Translations under genes and position numbers: made by a program
The notes under the pieces: generated by a model
What the model saw: the letters and a program-made list of their open reading frames with translations, nothing else
Told to the model about the DNA's origin: nothing
Database searches by the model: none
In this document: one piece after another, positions 31,473 to 39,191 of the stretch
How positions within the stretch are numbered: position 1 is the stretch's first letter
Layout of the letters: each line of letters begins with the position of its first letter
Source: Providencia hangzhouensis
GTDB lineage: Bacteria; Pseudomonadota; Gammaproteobacteria; Enterobacterales; Enterobacteriaceae
Assembly (NCBI RefSeq): GCF_029193595.2
Contig: NZ_CP135052.1
Location: 2,170,001-2,234,000 of the forward strand
Reading direction: 5' to 3'
Length of the DNA: 64,000 nt

Positions 31473-34187
31473 ATGACTGTTTCAACTGAAATCAGCAGTA
31501 ATGAATATACAGGAAACGGTGTAACAACCGATTTTGATTATAAGTTCAGGATTTTTAAAGCAAACCAATTGAGTGTTATTACGTCAGATGCTGACGGGGA
31601 TAACGTTGTAACCTTGCGATTAGGCACTGACTACACAGTAACAGGCGCTAATAAGTCGGCTGGTGGAAAAGTGATATTAACCAGGCCACTTGCCAACGGG
31701 CTCAAAATTAGCATTGCCCGTGACATTCCAATCACACAAGAAACCTCATTCCGCAATCAAAGTAAGTTCTTTGCTGAAACGCACGAGGATGCATTTGATT
31801 ACTTGACCATGATTGTACAGCGCATATGGGGAAGCCTTGGATCGCTGTACTTAAAGCGCCCCAACATTCTAGCTAACTGGTTTGACGCCAAAGGTTATCG
31901 CATTGCTAACCTTGGTAATCCTAAGCGTGATAGTGATGCGGTAGATTTAGGTACGCTGAAAGATGAAGTAAATGGTGTTAACGGCACGATATTGAAACGT
32001 GAAAAACGTTTATTGCGTGTTGATGATATGGATATTTCTGCCTTTCCAAAAGCAACAGAACGTAGAAATAAACAGATAGGCTTTGATAACTCGGGAATGC
32101 CTACATTGTTAGATCCTGCCGAAACAGGTGCTCTAGGTTATGTATTGGTTGATTCGTTTGAGGAAGGGGCATTAATAACTAGTCGATATCAGGCTCTACA
32201 TTTTAAATCACAAGGTGAGTTTTACCGTTGGGATGGCGGCCTGCCAAAACCAGTATTAGCAGGATCAACCCCTCAGTCAACTGGCGGCATCGGTAAAGGC
32301 GCATGGGTTAGTGTTGGTGATGCTAGCCTGCGAAACAGCTTGGGTAAAATAGTAAAAACATATTTATCAGTAACAGAAATGCTGTTAGATGTTAAATCAA
32401 GAGCCATCGCGGAGGGCGAGGTTTTTCGCTGGCAAGGTTATTACTCTCAGTCTGACGGTGGAAGTAATTGGGGCGTTGTAAAGAAAGGCGCTCATATTGA
32501 AGATGGTGGAGCTATTTTCTCGATTGACAATAACACGTATGTTGAGGCTAATTTTGGTCGCTCGGTCTACACAAAAAAATTCGGTTTGCGCGGTGATGGA
32601 AGCATTGAGACTGCGCAGTTAAAAAAGTTATTTTCGTTTGTCAGAAACACGGGCAAGAAAATAACAGCTAAAGAAGGAGAGGTATATAACTGCGATGATT
32701 ATTTGATGCTTGAAAATGCACATATTGATTTCGGCAGAGCGACATTAAAATTTAGCATCGTTGGCAATAGCTCAAACTTACAAACAAAGTTTATCGCTAA
32801 TGTTAAAAATATCACATTGGAGCAAGCTGGAACCCCTGTAGGAGAATTGGGTTTGGCGGGTCAGCGCCTGTTATTCGCACTTTCACCTAAAAATTGTGAG
32901 CATAAGAACATCACGTTTAAGTGCGGTGACTTTGGTCATGCACCCTACAATATCATTGGTGCGGCAGATAATTTCAAGTTCTCTAACATTACCTTTGATG
33001 ATGGTAATTGGGCGATGGGCGCGATTATTCATTGGGCGACAAAGCGTGATGAGAATGCTGAAAATTATTTGACTGACTTAGACTGGAGTCTGGCAAGTAT
33101 AGAAAATCCAACTATTCATCCAAAAAACATCAATATTAGTAATTTGAAATATGGTGATATTACAGGCGGGGGTAACCTTGCAAGTCTATTATTTATTAGT
33201 GGAGCCTACAATGTGACCGCAACCAATATCCTTGGCAGGATGGCAAACCGCTGTGTTACGGTTATTGCAGGTGATTTTGCGAATGAATTCGCGGCTGATG
33301 AAGAAAAAGCGCTCATCGGGACTGGAATAAAAATCACCTCACCAACTTTACGTAATGCACGCAAACGCGGGATTTCCATTGACGGCTCAGGACTCTACAC
33401 AAAAAACAAAATTGATATGGACGTGACCATTGAGAGCCCCAATATTACCACCCTAAAATCTGAAGGGGCAGCGGAGTATGGTGCGTTTATCGAACACGTC
33501 AGACGTCCCAAAATCATCGGGGGTAAAATTAGTGGCTTCCCTGTCAATGTACTGCTTCGAAATGGTGTTAAAGGGTTTGATTTAGATGGGACTGAGATAT
33601 CGAGGGCGGAGCGTGCGGGTATCATTTCTGCGGTGACAGATATTGATACCCACGGTAAGAATGCCAATATCCATATTCGATTTGCTTGGGTGCATAGCAA
33701 CAACTTATCGAATGTTCAACTTCCTGATAATTCAGGTATACGCTTTGGTGAAACCCTCGATTCAATGGTTTCATTCTGTCGATTCGGCGACCCTTCATCA
33801 GAAACTGAATATCAGCACCATTCAGTTTACATTAAAGATACGTGTGACAATGTTAAGGTGACAGGAACACATACATATAAAGCGGGCAGTGATTCTGCAA
33901 TTTCGGCTGAGCTAGTGACGCAATATAAAAATAATCTCTATGAAAGTGGTAATACATCAGAAACGTTATTTACGACAAACCCAGTCGGTCACGTTTTTTA
34001 TGAAACGAAGCCACCGGAAAATAGAAAGTTTATCGCGAATTTAGCTAATCCACCGCTAACGGGAACATGGAAAAAAGGCGATGAGGTTGTATTTAGAGAC
34101 CCTGTTGCGGCGGGAGGTTTTATGGGAGCTGTTTGTACAGCCTCTGGAACGCCTGGTGTGTGGAAAAAGCATGGAGCACTGGTTTAG
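31473..34187 (+). CDS. Tailspike / tail fibre with T7-type virion-binding domain
   Basis: A 904-residue receptor-binding protein. Residues 1-150 match the T7 gp17 N-terminal tail-attachment domain (NEYTGNGVTTDFDYKFRIF, and AFDYLTMIVQRIWGSL). The central and C-terminal regions show short repeating beta-strand steps with Asn/Gly/Ile ladders expected of a right-handed beta-helix, as in polysaccharide-degrading tailspikes. It probably cleaves or binds the host O antigen or capsule. Start: GGAGAATAGCC before the ATG. A copy of the GTTTATCTTTT motif precedes the gene at 31383. Substrate is unknown. Confidence 0.87.
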   Translation: MTVSTEISSNEYTGNGVTTDFDYKFRIFKANQLSVITSDADGDNVVTLRLGTDYTVTGANKSAGGKVILTRPLANGLKISIARDIPITQETSFRNQSKFFAETHEDAFDYLTMIVQRIWGSLGSLYLKRPNILANWFDAKGYRIANLGNPKRDSDAVDLGTLKDEVNGVNGTILKREKRLLRVDDMDISAFPKATERRNKQIGFDNSGMPTLLDPAETGALGYVLVDSFEEGALITSRYQALHFKSQGEFYRWDGGLPKPVLAGSTPQSTGGIGKGAWVSVGDASLRNSLGKIVKTYLSVTEMLLDVKSRAIAEGEVFRWQGYYSQSDGGSNWGVVKKGAHIEDGGAIFSIDNNTYVEANFGRSVYTKKFGLRGDGSIETAQLKKLFSFVRNTGKKITAKEGEVYNCDDYLMLENAHIDFGRATLKFSIVGNSSNLQTKFIANVKNITLEQAGTPVGELGLAGQRLLFALSPKNCEHKNITFKCGDFGHAPYNIIGAADNFKFSNITFDDGNWAMGAIIHWATKRDENAENYLTDLDWSLASIENPTIHPKNINISNLKYGDITGGGNLASLLFISGAYNVTATNILGRMANRCVTVIAGDFANEFAADEEKALIGTGIKITSPTLRNARKRGISIDGSGLYTKNKIDMDVTIESPNITTLKSEGAAEYGAFIEHVRRPKIIGGKISGFPVNVLLRNGVKGFDLDGTEISRAERAGIISAVTDIDTHGKNANIHIRFAWVHSNNLSNVQLPDNSGIRFGETLDSMVSFCRFGDPSSETEYQHHSVYIKDTCDNVKVTGTHTYKAGSDSAISAELVTQYKNNLYESGNTSETLFTTNPVGHVFYETKPPENRKFIANLANPPLTGTWKKGDEVVFRDPVAAGGFMGAVCTASGTPGVWKKHGALV

Positions 34188-34262
34188 GTTTTTCTTATAA
34201 GGTTTTTTGTTTATCTTTTTATGCTGTAGTATCATGGTTATTTCTCAACCATGGTGCTACAC

Positions 34263-34643
34263 ATGAATGAAAATGAGGCGGCAGTAACAGGCTTAGGCCT
34301 TACATCATTTCTAAGCTACTTTTCAGGCTTGCCCCCAGAGGTTGTAATGGGGGCTATCCTTGGCGCTATTTACTTTACTACAGCAGCAACAGAATTTTCT
34401 TTAGCAACTCGTTCAGTCTTAGCATTACTCAGCTTAGCAGCTGGTTTATTATTCTTTAGCCCTTTCGCTACCATCTTTGTTTCAATGACTGGCCTAATCG
34501 GCGTTAAACCTGATGCGTATAACGTTGATAGTCTTGATGCTCTTGGGGCATTCGTCGCATCTCTTCTCTCTGTAAAACTAAGTATCAAACTGTACAAGAA
34601 AGCTGATATTCCGAAAGGAGGTAACGGCCATGACGTACGATAA
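34263..34643 (+). CDS. Holin-like membrane protein
   Basis: A 126-residue protein with three or four hydrophobic segments (about 24-42, 48-66, 70-82 and 95-110) and a short basic tail, first gene of the lysis cassette. I use the ATG at 34263, spaced six bases from GGTG; an in-frame ATG four codons earlier is an alternative and dual starts of the holin/antiholin kind are possible. It would form lesions in the inner membrane that release the endolysin. It overlaps the next holin-like gene by 14 bases. Confidence 0.72.
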   Translation: MNENEAAVTGLGLTSFLSYFSGLPPEVVMGAILGAIYFTTAATEFSLATRSVLALLSLAAGLLFFSPFATIFVSMTGLIGVKPDAYNVDSLDALGAFVASLLSVKLSIKLYKKADIPKGGNGHDVR

Positions 34644-34908
34644 ATTCATGCTTATCACTAATGCGTTTGTTTGTTTAGTTATGTTCTTCCGTACGCTTTA
34701 TTTTGTAAGGGGTGATAAGGGATACAGTAGGCTAGGGAGCTGGCTAGCTTATGCATTTCTAGGGTACTCAATATCAGTACCAGTCTACTCCTATCTCGAT
34801 CCTAGCTATCAAGCAGGTTTACAGAACTTAATTCCCAATATTTTCCTTTGTGCTGCGCTGTTTGCTAAGCGCGGCAATGTCATGCAGTTAATTAAAAAAG
34901 TGGGGTGA
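34630..34908 (+). CDS. Second holin or antiholin, three-pass membrane protein
   Basis: A 92-residue protein with three membrane segments (about 7-23, 38-56, 65-80) and a charged C-terminus, matching small phage holin families. It has an excellent ribosome binding site (AAAGGAGGTAACGGCC before ATG). Paired with the preceding holin-like gene it may be the holin while the other is the antiholin, or the reverse; the sequence does not settle this. Confidence 0.72.
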   Translation: MTYDKFMLITNAFVCLVMFFRTLYFVRGDKGYSRLGSWLAYAFLGYSISVPVYSYLDPSYQAGLQNLIPNIFLCAALFAKRGNVMQLIKKVG

Positions 34909-34912
34909 CCTA

Positions 34913-35380
34913 GTGGATAAACAACAAATCTTTAAAGATGGTTATGTGAATTCTGGTGCTCGTGGGATTCGAAATAACAATCCGGGTAACATTCGTCATG
35001 GATCATCAAAATGGCAAGGTTTAGCATCTGTACAGAAAGACGATAAATTTTGTACGTTCATTGATGTGTATTATGGGGTTAGGGCATTAATGAAACTATT
35101 GCAGACTTACGGAAGACAAAAAGGTAAGCCTAACATTGGTTGCGACAAGATTGATACAGTTGAGGAAATTATCGAGCGGTGGGCGCCATCGTCAGATAAT
35201 AATCACACGGAGAACTACATTAAACGTGTTTGTAAGGAAACAGGTTTTGAGCGCCATGAGTGCTTAAATCTTCACGATAAATCAACGTCAATTAAAATGG
35301 CTAAAGCTATTGTTCATGTTGAAAATGGTCAGCAGCCGTACGTTGATGATGTATTTGAACGTGCATTTGCACTGATCTAG
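34913..35380 (+). CDS. Endolysin with the same muralytic domain as the ejection protein
   Basis: A 155-residue protein starting at GTG after GGGGTGACCTA. Almost the whole chain is one domain (GIRNNNPGNIRHGSSKWQGL, then YGVRALMKLLQTYGRQKG, IIERWAPSSDNNHTENY, HVENGQQPYVDD) similar to lytic domains often annotated as structural protein P5, and clearly paralogous to residues 245-370 of the ejection protein at 21685. It has no signal peptide or membrane anchor, so release depends on the holin. Catalytic residues are not assigned here. Confidence 0.82.
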   Translation: MDKQQIFKDGYVNSGARGIRNNNPGNIRHGSSKWQGLASVQKDDKFCTFIDVYYGVRALMKLLQTYGRQKGKPNIGCDKIDTVEEIIERWAPSSDNNHTENYIKRVCKETGFERHECLNLHDKSTSIKMAKAIVHVENGQQPYVDDVFERAFALI

Positions 35381-35388
35381 GTGATGCC

Positions 35389-35883
35389 ATGAATAAAGTG
35401 ATTACAGCTTTAATCGCTTTGGCTCTCTCATTTGCCGCTGGTTTTATGACTAGCGGCATTTTTTCTGATAACCAGCAAATGACAAAACAGATTGCAGGGC
35501 AACAGGAAGATGAGAAAGACCTAGCGTTTAACATCGACCAGCGCAAGCAGGCAGACGAAGAACAACAAAACAGGGTGGTGATATACAATGAACAGAAAGA
35601 ACGTGCTACGATGCGCACAGACGATTTGCTTAAGCGTGTTCTTAATCACTTTGACAGCGTGCAGTTCGAAACCAGTGCCACGGAAACAAAAACTGATGGT
35701 ACCGATAACGCCAATACCTGCAGAGCTGAGAGAGCAAAGGCCAGTGAACTTTCTCGACAACTACGAAGCACACTTGAAGTCTATGGGCGTGAGTCTAATC
35801 GTGCCGATGAAAACACAAGGGCCCTTAATTTATGCATTATCGACTTAGCAGCAAAAGAAAAATTACTCGAATCGTATCGATAG
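35389..35883 (+). CDS. i-spanin (Rz-like)
   Basis: A 164-residue inner-membrane spanin: one N-terminal membrane segment (about 4-24, VITALIALALSFAAGFMTSG) followed by a long periplasmic coiled-coil region rich in Gln, Glu, Asp and Lys. It pairs with the outer-membrane lipoprotein encoded within it to fuse inner and outer membranes at the end of lysis. It follows the endolysin by 8 bp and is the last phage gene before the host junction. Confidence 0.82.
   Translation: MNKVITALIALALSFAAGFMTSGIFSDNQQMTKQIAGQQEDEKDLAFNIDQRKQADEEQQNRVVIYNEQKERATMRTDDLLKRVLNHFDSVQFETSATETKTDGTDNANTCRAERAKASELSRQLRSTLEVYGRESNRADENTRALNLCIIDLAAKEKLLESYR
35588..35848 (+). CDS. o-spanin lipoprotein (Rz1-like) nested within the i-spanin gene
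   Basis: An 86-residue lipoprotein read in the +1 frame, entirely inside the Rz-like gene. It has a signal peptide with lipobox LTAC (Cys25), followed by a Pro-rich stretch (SKPVPRKQKLMVPITPIP) typical of Rz1. It would be attached to the outer membrane and bind the i-spanin across the periplasm. The fully nested arrangement resembles lambda Rz/Rz1. Start ATG at 35588 follows GGTGATATACA. Confidence 0.85.
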   Translation: MNRKNVLRCAQTICLSVFLITLTACSSKPVPRKQKLMVPITPIPAELREQRPVNFLDNYEAHLKSMGVSLIVPMKTQGPLIYALST

Positions 35884-36057
35884 ATAACTGTACAAATATT
35901 GTTCACTTTTCATTATGACGGTATTGGTGACGGTATCATAACCCACTAGGTTAATTCTGTTTTATATAAATCAATTGGTTACGTTACGTGTAAACAATTG
36001 AGTGGGAATAATCCCCCAATAAGAATTAGCTGGCACTGGCTGGCAAAATAACAACTT

Positions 36058-36085
36058 AAGCCCATGTAAAAGTGGGCTTTTTTGT
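36058..36085 (+). terminator. Rho-independent terminator at the prophage right end
   Basis: A 7-bp stem AAGCCCA/TGGGCTT (36058-36064, 36073-36079) with an eight-base loop is followed by a T-rich tract. It closes the late/lysis transcript or belongs to the host flank. The 35884-36057 stretch before it holds no gene and must contain or adjoin the attachment site, whose core cannot be recognised without the left end. Confidence 0.75.
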
Positions 36086-36134
36086 TTTTTAGTCTTTAAT
36101 AGCATTCGATTTAATCGAGCACATTAGTGAACAC

Positions 36135-36617
36135 TTAAATTTGAAGTGCCGAAAGGATTATTGCTTCCATTTTTTCAGGGGTAGTGAATGGTGCGAAGCG
36201 TTTGAGCGGTTTACCGTCACGCCCGATCAAGAATTTAGTAAAGTTCCACTTGATCCGCCCACCCATTAGACCTGGTAGCTCGTTTTTCAGGTAACGGAAT
36301 ATCGGGTGAGCTGAGCTCCCATTAACGTCGACTTTTTCGAATATTGGAAAGCTCACTTCGTAGTTAATAAAGCAGGTCTGCGCGATTTCCTCAGCGCTAC
36401 CGGGTTCTTGTTTGCCAAACTGATTACAGGGGAAACCAAGCACCACAAAGCCCTGAGGAGCATATTTCTTGTAGAGTGATTCTAAGCCGTTGTATTGTGG
36501 TGTAAAACCACAATGACTGGCGGTATTAACGACGAGAACCACCTTATCAGCGTAGTCTTTCATAGAGATAAGTTGCCCGCCGAGACTTGTCGCTGCTAAT
36601 TGATGAAAGGGGGCCAT
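36135..36617 (-). CDS. Glutathione peroxidase family protein
   Basis: A 160-residue thiol peroxidase of the GPx family. Visible active-site motifs are NTASHCGFTPQY with the peroxidatic Cys36 (cysteine, not selenocysteine), GFPCNQF and KWNFTKFL with the conserved Gln and Trp. Such bacterial enzymes reduce hydrogen peroxide and lipid hydroperoxides, usually with thioredoxin rather than glutathione. It is shorter than E. coli BtuE and belongs to the compact clade. First host gene beside the prophage; the start is at the ATG at 36617. Confidence 0.92.
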   Translation of the reverse strand: MAPFHQLAATSLGGQLISMKDYADKVVLVVNTASHCGFTPQYNGLESLYKKYAPQGFVVLGFPCNQFGKQEPGSAEEIAQTCFINYEVSFPIFEKVDVNGSSAHPIFRYLKNELPGLMGGRIKWNFTKFLIGRDGKPLKRFAPFTTPEKMEAIILSALQI

Positions 36618-36846
36618 AGTAGGATCCTTAGAATAGAGCTAATCGACATAAGCCAATATCGCCGATGATTGTGTGGTAGGTCTGAAGTCTTTTACCTGGC
36701 TATCTTGGCAAATTCTAAAGGTAAAAACAACATACTGGCTGTTCTCCCATTGATTGAAATATTAGATATTAGCCCTTTGCTTTAATCCCGCTATAAACAT
36801 TCGCTGGCTAAATAATGGTATCAGCCCGTGTCAAAGTGGAGGGAGC

Positions 36847-37788
36847 TTATGGCATCAGCAACCTCTCATGTTCCTTTGCAACTAACTCATTCAAAAAATC
36901 AGCGACAACCCTGATCCTTCGTGAGTGAGCGAGATCAGAGTGAATGACTAGCCAAATAGGTTGGTCACAGCCTATATTATCTTGTAGGCAAATCAGTCCC
37001 ATCTTTTGGGCAATGAAATGCGGCAAAACAGCCATGCCAATACCCGCTTGGACTGCGCTAAATTGTGCTGACATCGTACTGGTAGTGAGCCGGCAAGCTC
37101 TTCCTCTTAGCGTTTTTTCTAACCATTGTGCTGATTGGAGGTGCTGCTGTGCTTCCGACCAACCGATAAAATCATCTTGTTCTAGAGAGCTCAATCTGTC
37201 TGGATTTGGTCTACGCTGTAAATAACTCTCTGAGGCGTAAAGGCCAAACCCCAATGTGCCTAATTTACGAATACGCACATTACCGCGTTCAGGCCGAACC
37301 ATACGCAGTGCAATATCCGCATCACGCCTGTGTAAATTCACTGTCGACACCCCAGTTACAATTTCAATTGTGAGATTAGGGTTCACGTTGGTTAGTGAAG
37401 GCAGAGCAGGGATGATTAGATGATCGGCTAAGCCTTGAGCGGTAGCTAAACAAACATGGCCCATCACGCTTTCGCTTTTTCTCCGCGCGGCATTGCCAAA
37501 TGCATAACCCGCCTGTTCTAAGGCTTCAGCCTGAGAAATTAATGCATTTCCTTCATCGGTAAGCTTGTAACCAAGCTGGTCTCGAGTGAATAGCCGAACA
37601 TGTAATGCCTCTTCTAGGCGTTCTAAACGCCGAGATGTGGTTGCAATTCCAAGTTTCAATGCTTTAGATGCAGCACTTAGCGTGCCTTCTCGAGCAATCG
37701 CTAACAATACTCTGACATCATCCCAATTTGAATGCTGTCTATCGTTTTGTTTTCCATTATTGGAGAATGGATTGCTTTCATTAGTCAT
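36847..37788 (-). CDS. LysR-family transcriptional regulator
   Basis: A 313-residue LysR-type regulator: N-terminal winged HTH (about 22-80, LLAIAREGTLSAASKALKLGIATTSRRLERLEEAL) and C-terminal effector-binding domain. I chose the ATG at 37788, with GGAG six bases upstream, over the ATG at 37800. It is divergent from the aldo/keto reductase gene at 37850, with about 60 bp between them, so it probably regulates that gene and itself. The effector is unknown. Confidence 0.9.
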   Translation of the reverse strand: MTNESNPFSNNGKQNDRQHSNWDDVRVLLAIAREGTLSAASKALKLGIATTSRRLERLEEALHVRLFTRDQLGYKLTDEGNALISQAEALEQAGYAFGNAARRKSESVMGHVCLATAQGLADHLIIPALPSLTNVNPNLTIEIVTGVSTVNLHRRDADIALRMVRPERGNVRIRKLGTLGFGLYASESYLQRRPNPDRLSSLEQDDFIGWSEAQQHLQSAQWLEKTLRGRACRLTTSTMSAQFSAVQAGIGMAVLPHFIAQKMGLICLQDNIGCDQPIWLVIHSDLAHSRRIRVVADFLNELVAKEHERLLMP

Positions 37789-37849
37789 ATAAATCTCCAT
37801 TTATGGAAAATATACTGAAAAACATAAAATAAACCAAGGGAGAGCGATA

Positions 37850-38833
37850 ATGAAAAAACGTATTTTGGGTAATGGACTTGAAGTCTCGGCAATTGGACTC
37901 GGTTGTATGGGGATGAGCGAGTTCTATGGGCCGCAAGATGATCAGGCTGCCATGGTTGTGCTACAAAAAGCTATCGAACTAGGCTGTACGATGCTGGATA
38001 CTGCGGATACTTATGGCAATTTTCATAACGAAGAGTTGATTGGGCATTTTCTTAAACAAGTAGGTTCTGATGTTAAAATCGCGACAAAGTGCGGTATTGT
38101 TCGCCGACCAGGTGAATATGAGAGAAGGATTGATAATAGTCCAGAATATATACGCAGCGCCTGTGAAAGCTCTCTTCGTCGATTAGGTGTTGAATGTATT
38201 GATTTGTATTATATCCATCGTCTAGATCCCTCTGCATCAATAGAGACGACAATGCACACGCTGGCGGGGTTAGTTGCTGAAGGGAAAATTGCTCACATTG
38301 GGTTGTCTGAGGTGAGTGCGGCAACCCTTAGAAGGGCACACGCAGTTTATCCTGTTACTGCAATCCAAACTGAGTATTCGCTTTGGACGCGTGATGTTGA
38401 AACGGAAATATTGCCAACTTGCCAAGAATTAGGGATTGGTTTTGTACCTTATTCCCCGTTAGGACGTGGATTCTTAACAGGGCGCTTTAATGCCGAAAGT
38501 AGGTTCGAGAGCGATGATGCACGTAATACGCTACCACGTTTCACATCAGAGAACCTTAGAGCTAATCGCACATTAGCTGACTTTATCGTGCAGATGGCAA
38601 GTAACAAGTCATGTTCACCTGCTCAAATTTCACTGGCCTGGTTGCTAGCTCAAGGAGATAACATTGTACCAATACCAGGAACGAATAAAGTTAAACACCT
38701 TGAAGATAACTTTGCTGCCGCTGATATTGACCTAACATCGGAGGATTTACTGCAAATAACACAAGCGCTAGAAAGCTTTCAACCTGTGGGTTCCCGTTAT
38801 ACTGCTGAAGGAATGAAAGGTGTTAATGTGTAA
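37850..38833 (+). CDS. Aldo/keto reductase (AKR13/YajO-like)
   Basis: A 327-residue TIM-barrel NADPH-dependent oxidoreductase. The catalytic tetrad is visible as Asp50, Tyr55 (DTADTYG), Lys80 (IATKCG) and His123 (YIHRLDP). The C-terminal GTNKVKHLEDNFAA segment holds the cofactor phosphate-binding site. It reduces aldehydes or ketones; the substrate is not deducible. Divergent from a LysR gene that probably controls it. The ATG is preceded by GGGAGAGCGATA. Confidence 0.93.
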   Translation: MKKRILGNGLEVSAIGLGCMGMSEFYGPQDDQAAMVVLQKAIELGCTMLDTADTYGNFHNEELIGHFLKQVGSDVKIATKCGIVRRPGEYERRIDNSPEYIRSACESSLRRLGVECIDLYYIHRLDPSASIETTMHTLAGLVAEGKIAHIGLSEVSAATLRRAHAVYPVTAIQTEYSLWTRDVETEILPTCQELGIGFVPYSPLGRGFLTGRFNAESRFESDDARNTLPRFTSENLRANRTLADFIVQMASNKSCSPAQISLAWLLAQGDNIVPIPGTNKVKHLEDNFAAADIDLTSEDLLQITQALESFQPVGSRYTAEGMKGVNV

Positions 38834-39140
38834 GGTAAGCATCATTTTGTAGAGTAATAGAGTTGCCCTGTGCTGTCATATTCTGTGAATGTTATTTGGC
38901 AACAATAATTGAGGTATCAGTTTTTTACTGGTGCCTTTTTTTATTAGTACCAAAGACGTTAGAAAAAATAGGTATACCATTATAGGAATTTATTTAGGAA
39001 AAGGGGCCTCTATGTATGGGGTTAGATACTTTTGTATCTTACAACTGCTTTATCGAGGGTAAAGCAACAGAGCTTCCCGTTCCTAGGGAATAGCTCATGA
39101 AGATGATGAGAGATATTTTTATTGTCAAAGCTTACCCGTA
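38834..39140. other. Intergenic region with terminator and small hairpins, no supported gene
   Basis: A terminator for the aldo/keto reductase lies at 38912-38942. Beyond it a hairpin AGATAC/GTATCT (39024-39039) and a weaker one near 39080-39100 are seen, with two very short frames (39013, 16 codons; 39097, 14 codons) that lack convincing support. A small RNA or leader peptide cannot be excluded. Confidence 0.4.
38912..38942 (+). terminator. Terminator of the aldo/keto reductase gene
   Basis: A 9-bp stem AGGTATCAG/CTGGTGCCT (with G-U pairs) is followed by a run of Ts, 78 bp after the stop codon. Confidence 0.75.
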
Positions 39141-39170
39141 AAAAAGCGCCTGTAATTTACAGACGCTTTT
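39141..39170 (-). terminator. Terminator of the porin gene
   Basis: A long hairpin with arms AAAAGCG/CGCTTTT and inner CTGTAA/TTACAG, one internal mismatch, three-base region in the loop; T-rich on the minus strand after the stem. It lies 22 bp after the porin stop. Confidence 0.75.
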
Positions 39171-39191
39171 GCTTTTCACTCAATTCTAAAA

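Larger units (their letters stand above)
1..36050. mobile_element. Prophage of epsilon15/BPP-1-like podovirus type (left end outside the window)
   Basis: Continuous phage content: RecE/RecT recombination, repressor/Cro, O- and P-like replication genes, terminase, portal, capsid, T7-like tail and ejection proteins, antirepressor, tailspike and lysis genes. The portal, Bbp19-like, cement and capsid order is that of the epsilon15/BPP-1 group. The rightward limit is set between the spanin stop at 35883 and the terminator at 36058, followed by host genes. No integrase is in the window, so the left end is missing and the att core cannot be identified. All structural and lysis genes look intact; only one small early gene is frameshifted. 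Confidence 0.95.

Noticed and set aside
35884..36057. attR core sequence
   Set aside because: The left end of the prophage is outside the window, so no direct repeat can be compared.
39013..39142. Two very short frames (16 and 14 codons) as leader peptides or toxins
   Set aside because: No clear support beyond a start codon; kept only as a weak note on the intergenic region.
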